Assembly: GCA_944989445.1 (NCBI GenBank)
Contig: CALYLW010000334.1
Span: forward strand, 894,127-958,126
Reading direction: 5' to 3'
Source of the DNA: Ampullaceana balthica
Lineage: Eukaryota; Mollusca; Gastropoda; Lymnaeidae
DNA: 64,000 nt
The notes under the pieces were generated by a model. The model saw only the letters and a program-made list of their open reading frames with translations, made no database searches and was not told the origin of the DNA. Positions 59,359 to 64,000 of the stretch are shown here, one piece after another (within the stretch, counting starts at the first letter, position 1; every line of letters starts with the position of its first letter). The translations under genes were made by a program, and so were the position numbers.

Positions 59359-62300
59359 AACCTGATAAGTGCTGGCTTGTGATCACTTTAATGAGTATCT
59401 CTAGAATTTTCTGAAGTACCCGTCACAACCTATTAGTGTTGTGTGAGCTCATCAAATCATGGCTTTGGTAGATTGACAGTGTCTCCACACAGCTACTTCA
59501 ACCTCCAAAGTTGACCTGACCTAATGAGACTTTTGAAGATCTCTTACAGTTATTAGACTTGGACATTTTATTTGTAGTTGGCTGTGTATGAGGCATGGCT
59601 AATCCAGGTAGCCAATCCAAGTGGTATGGCCATAAATGGAACATGGCTAGTACAGGTACCCAATCCCAGTTGTATGGCCATATATGGAACATGGCTAGTA
59701 CGGGTACCCAATCCCAGTTGTATGGCCATATACGGAAAATGGCTAGTACAGGTACCCAATCCCAGTTGTATGGTCGTATATGGAACAAGGCTAATACAGG
59801 TACCCAATCTCAGTGGTTATTAACTGGATGCTCACTCCAGGCTTAAACTTGCAACAATGTTATAGTAAATATATATATTTGTTTAATTGTTTTAAAAACA
59901 TTGAATGGTGCTACAGTCAAATTACTTCAGTTTGGACGGTTGTACGTGTTTAAAACAGAGAACCCACTTCTGCTTTTCAAGTCAACTCAAACTGAGGAGC
60001 TGTTGAGTAGCAGGAGGATTCCATTATAGGTACAGCTGATGAATGTTTGGCCACCTATAATGTAATTATAATAATGGTTTATGGCTTTCAGTTATTTTGG
60101 TTGCATATTTTAATGATATTTTCCATCATTTTAAACCTATTGTACGAGATTACTAAATATCTAATAATCATTTGTTTTTTTTAATAAGAAGAATACAATA
60201 GATCACCTGATGACATGAATGACTATCCAAAATATATGCATATATATCCAATATATGTATATTGGTATGTCATTTTCTATTTTGAATTTGTTTAAATAAT
60301 AATTTATATTTTAATTACTGATAATTTTCAGCTGTCTTTATTAATGTGCTTTATTATAATGGTGACAGTACCATTGGAAGCTAATTTTTATAAAAATATC
60401 TTCCTAATTTAATTCCAATCCCAAAATATGCTTTTCTTACACAAACTGTTTTAGTTGATGCTGTTCTCTCCAGGCTTGTCTGCACGTCAGCTGACTTTAA
60501 ATGACCTCTTGAGAAATTGTTGTGTGTACCAAAAATAAATCATTGTTGGGGGAAAATATTTTCAAAGCAACCGTTCATTGATTTAGCTGGGAAATCACTT
60601 GGAAGTACAAGGGAAGATTTGGCATGGGAAAGGGGGGAGGTGAATGCTATGGGATCAGGATGGCTTGACCAATGCTGGTAGCAGTAATTTTTGTTAAGCA
60701 CAGCAGAAGAGCCACCATTTAGGAGATGACATCATAAAATCTGATACTTTCTTCTCCTTATTTAGTTTTGCTTGTAATAGGTATATGCCTGGTGGCATGG
60801 TATATAAATACTAACAGCATTGGTAAACATTAGGGAAACCACAAAGTAACTTAATGTGCAGCTTTTTTATCATTGTGAGAATTGTTAAAATGTCCATGCC
60901 CCAATCATGGGGACCAAGTTGTTTGACATAGGTGAGACCTGCAAACTAACTGCTGACAAAAGGTCAGACCTGCAACCTAACTTCTGGCAATGGACAGGTC
61001 AGACCTGCAATCTAACTGCTGAGCTTTGTGAGATGTTAAGTAGTCTTTTGACCAGAGTAATGAGAGCTGGGTTATGAAAGCTGTTTCAACAGAAAATCCA
61101 CAAATGACAGTGTTAGTCATTTATATTACCATGTTGTATAAACAGGTAGTCTAAAAAGGCATTAGAGAAATTGTGGCAGTTCTATATTTTTGTGCAATGG
61201 GCAACAAAAAAATAGCGTTGTATTCAGATATTATAGTATAAAACGGAACATGAGACAATAAATTAGTAGAGAGGACAAAAAACAAGCTGAAGTGGTGGTG
61301 TTGTTGGATTTTTAAAAGTTTGTACAAAATAGTCGTGAGAGACTAGAAAGATACTTGAAATTACTTGCAACAAACAAATAAAAGTATGTGTTGCCAAATA
61401 TATATTCTTGATTGACATGATTCTTCTTAAGAGTTACCACAGCAATGTAAATGTTAAAAACTTTTGACCATGTTTTTGGAAGCAGACTACTTCTATGTAG
61501 CTGGATTCTCTGTAATAAACAGCTAGTACAAAAACCTAAGGCTTTAAAAATTTGTCTATCGAATATTCAACTTTACTGAGGGCAGATGTTACCACTAAAT
61601 ACCCTAGATTAGAAAACTTTTAGGGACTATATTAATATTCAAAGCAAAAATATTATTTAATAGACTCAAGTTGCTGTTTTTTTGTTCACCTCATTTATAG
61701 TCTTGATGAGCCTTCCGGCTGTAGGACTTTTTATGTTTAAATTTAAAGTAAAAAGTATCAATTTTAAAAAGTAGAGGATGTCGTTGGTGGGTTTTTCAGA
61801 AATATATTTGTCGTCTCATTGTTGGACAGCGCTGAGTTATGTCTCATTTGTGATAGCAGCAAGAGTGGGGAGTTTTTAGGCTTGATTCAACCCGCAAGTG
61901 CTTTTTTAAATGTTTGATTGGTGCATTTTGTGTTTATGTAGGCATGTAATTCTTTCAATCTAAGCATTTTTTCTTTTAAAATTATGTTGTTTTTTTATGT
62001 TTATCTATCTGTTAAGTATTGCCTACTATTTTGTGTATTGAAAGCTCAAGTGTTTGATATAAGTTAATTTTGATCTCTTCAGTCTTCAGTTAAACTACGA
62101 GTAAACCATAAACCAATATTTAACTTGTTTGAGGTTGATGTTTATTGTGTCTGGTGTTGCTTTTTAAAAGAAACAATTCAGTTTTTGGGCTATAAGCTTG
62201 ATTTAATGATATCTTGTTGATCCCGTATGTCCATATGTAATGTGCTTGCTGAGGGAAGTATTGAAATTTGGATTTAGAAGATTTTTATTAGTGTCTGAGT

Positions 62301-63449
62301 TTCATATGGATTTGAGAAGGATGGGAAAGTACATATATGCACAAATATTATCTTTACATTTCAACATGCATAAGAAATAAAAATAGGTTTTACCACTAAA
62401 TCTTTGAATTCTAGTTTTTAAAAAAAATCTAGTTAAAGGCCATGCTTTTAAAATATCCATTATTCAGGTTCTGTGTTTTAAAAACCAACAGGTCAGCACC
62501 AAAGCTTTATGTTTCTTTTAAAAAGTACTGTGTGGTTGGCTAAATGAAAATAAAATAGTTGGTGGTGAGAAAAGGGGGAATTATTTTATTTCGTCCATTT
62601 TTACATGTGCACGGTGGAAATAATGATGACTGGAATTGATAAAATGTGGTTTATGAAAACATGACTTATTTTTATGTGCTTATAAATGGAAAGGCCCCAA
62701 ACAAATAACAGTTGCAGTTTGTTTTGTAGATCATTTGATAAATACTGTATTACATTATTGTTAATGTTCCACTGCTGTCTTTAACAAAAAAATAGTGTGG
62801 TACATCATTTTTTGTTCCCAATGTTTACTTTATGATATGACTATTGATATGAATAATGTATTGCTAATTCCTGCACCACATTGAAACTGTTCTATGATGT
62901 TGCATTATTTTATATGTTCATATTTGCATGCAAATTAAAAAGGAATATATTGAATATAGAAAAAGCTTGTTTATGGGGTAAATTATTGTGTTTTTTTTGC
63001 ATGTATCAAAATGTAGAATGTGGAGAGGCATTTTTTCTTTCATTTTTATACATATTCCAGAAAGGAAAGTATTTCTAAATGCAACACCTTCAACTTCAAC
63101 TAAAAAAATGTAAAAGTTAAGCACTACATCCATCAAAGGAATGGTGGAGGAAGTCAATGAGAAATGTTTGAGGCTTTCTCAACAAATAAAATACAGCACT
63201 ATTTAAACTGTCAAATTATTAACATTAAAATAACAAAGAACAGCCGCAGAGAGAGTACATTTGTTATCAAGGCCTGAGACCACTTGATCTGGTTGATGGT
63301 GAGCATACAACTCAAACATTCAATCATCTCATTCATTACAATGAAAACAAATAGCTCATTAATTATTATATAGCTCATTAGTTATCATGCTAGATGTTCA
63401 TCCGTTTAATAATATGTTTTTAAAAAAAACATCATATATATATATATAT
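59359..63449 (+). other. ZMYND8 3' UTR and downstream DNA
   Basis: No conserved frame is visible. Polyadenylation signals AATAAA are present at 60534-60539 and 61257-61262, so the mRNA may end about 1.2 or 1.9 kb after the stop. Three copies of a GACCTGCAA-CTAACT phrase occur at 60934, 60965 and 61005. The rest is AT-rich and holds only short, unmatched open frames. Confidence 0.45.
59578..59822 (+). repeat. 48-bp tandem repeat in the 3' UTR
   Basis: Four clear units and partial outer ones, with GTATGGCCATA or GTATGGTCGTA at exactly 59624, 59672, 59720 and 59768. Each unit contains ATGGCTAGTACAGGTACCCA and AATCCCAGTTG. Since 48 is a multiple of three, open frames of about 80 codons appear on both strands; they are consequences of the repeat. 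Confidence 0.95.
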
Positions 63450-64000
63450 TAGGGCTGCTGAAATTAACGATTAAAATATCGATAAATCGTTAAAAAAATT
63501 AATCGATTAAAATTAATTTCATCCATTAAAATTTAAGAAAATATATATATATTTTTTTTTCTCCAATTTATTTTATATTTTCTTTTACTTACATACTTTT
63601 CCCTCGTACTTTTATTATTTATTTAGACATACCTACGTAAACAAAAAGGTTTTTCTTCCTTATTTCTTGCATAGCAGAACGAATTTGCTGTGTTACGTCA
63701 CAAAATTTGGGAACCAAATAAATACCGTGATTTAACAGATTTCGTAAAATAATGAATCGCGAATTTGCTGTGTTACGTCACAAAATTTTGGAGCCAAATA
63801 ATTAATTTTTCAAAAGTTAACGATTAAATTTAAATTATCGATTAATCTCTCGATTATTCGTTTTAAAAAATTATCGATTAAAATTATTTTAATCGATAAA
63901 AATTCGATTAAAATTAAAGAAAATATTTATAATATGTTTTTAAAAATTTATTAATAAATAATTAATTATTGTGACCCCAACGCGTCATAGGCCATTCGGT
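63450..64000. mobile_element. MITE family M1, copy 2, inverted, reaches the window edge
   Basis: Starts TAGGGCTGCTGAAATTAACG after a TA run, then ATCGATTAAAATTAATT words. It shares with 945-1367, in reverse complement, the block CTTGCATAGCAGAACGAATT and the GTAAACAAAAAGGTTTTTC region. A stretch with GAATTTGCTGTGTTACGTCA is duplicated inside it (63681 and 63763). No right terminus is found before the window ends. Confidence 0.7.

Noticed and set aside
59498..59846. Several overlapping 80-96 codon frames on both strands with WDW and PSCMAIYG repeats
   Set aside because: They arise from the 48-bp tandem repeat, whose length is a multiple of three, in the 3' UTR.

Overview
This is an AT-rich animal nuclear DNA window with two multi-exon genes, GT-AG introns, long introns and many nested transposable elements. 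Codon and protein similarity point to an invertebrate. The very long repeat-filled introns and the repeat types suggest a mollusc, probably a gastropod, but the species is inference. No prokaryotic-style operon, CRISPR array or plasmid feature is present.

The two genes diverge from a shared intergenic region. On the minus strand lies a complete TRAM1 gene (translocating chain-associated membrane protein of the ER translocon), 12 coding exons from the start at 30229 to the stop at 7927, about 375 residues, essentially the length of the vertebrate protein. On the plus strand lies ZMYND8 (RACK7-type chromatin reader: PHD, bromodomain, zinc ribbon, PWWP, long acidic linker, coiled coil, MYND), with about 26 coding exons from 34886 or 36177 to 59358. 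I could chain every TRAM1 exon and nearly every ZMYND8 exon with matching splice phases. Two joins in ZMYND8 are uncertain: the N-terminal exon junction near 38793, and the link between the MYND exon (ends 54840) and the last four exons. The two proteins have no known joint function; one works at the ER membrane and the other in the nucleus.

Region by region. 1-7.9 kb: repeats, then the 3' flank or 3' UTR side of TRAM1. 7.9-19.0 kb: TRAM1 exons 12 to 2, with a pair of inverted 1.3 kb pogo/Tigger-like elements around exons 4-7. 19.0-30.1 kb: the 11 kb first intron of TRAM1, holding two fold-back elements and a non-LTR retrotransposon remnant broken by three younger insertions. 30.2-34.9 kb: intergenic, mostly a dead hAT element that itself carries a LINE fragment. 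34.9-59.4 kb: ZMYND8, with a piggyBac-like MITE directly after one splice donor and several other intronic elements. 59.4-63.4 kb: ZMYND8 3' UTR and downstream sequence, including a 48-bp tandem repeat. The MITE family seen at 945-1367 recurs in inverted orientation at the right edge.

I did not find a new biological system. The most informative material is the nested transposon history and the ways these insertions touch splicing and promoters of two conserved genes.
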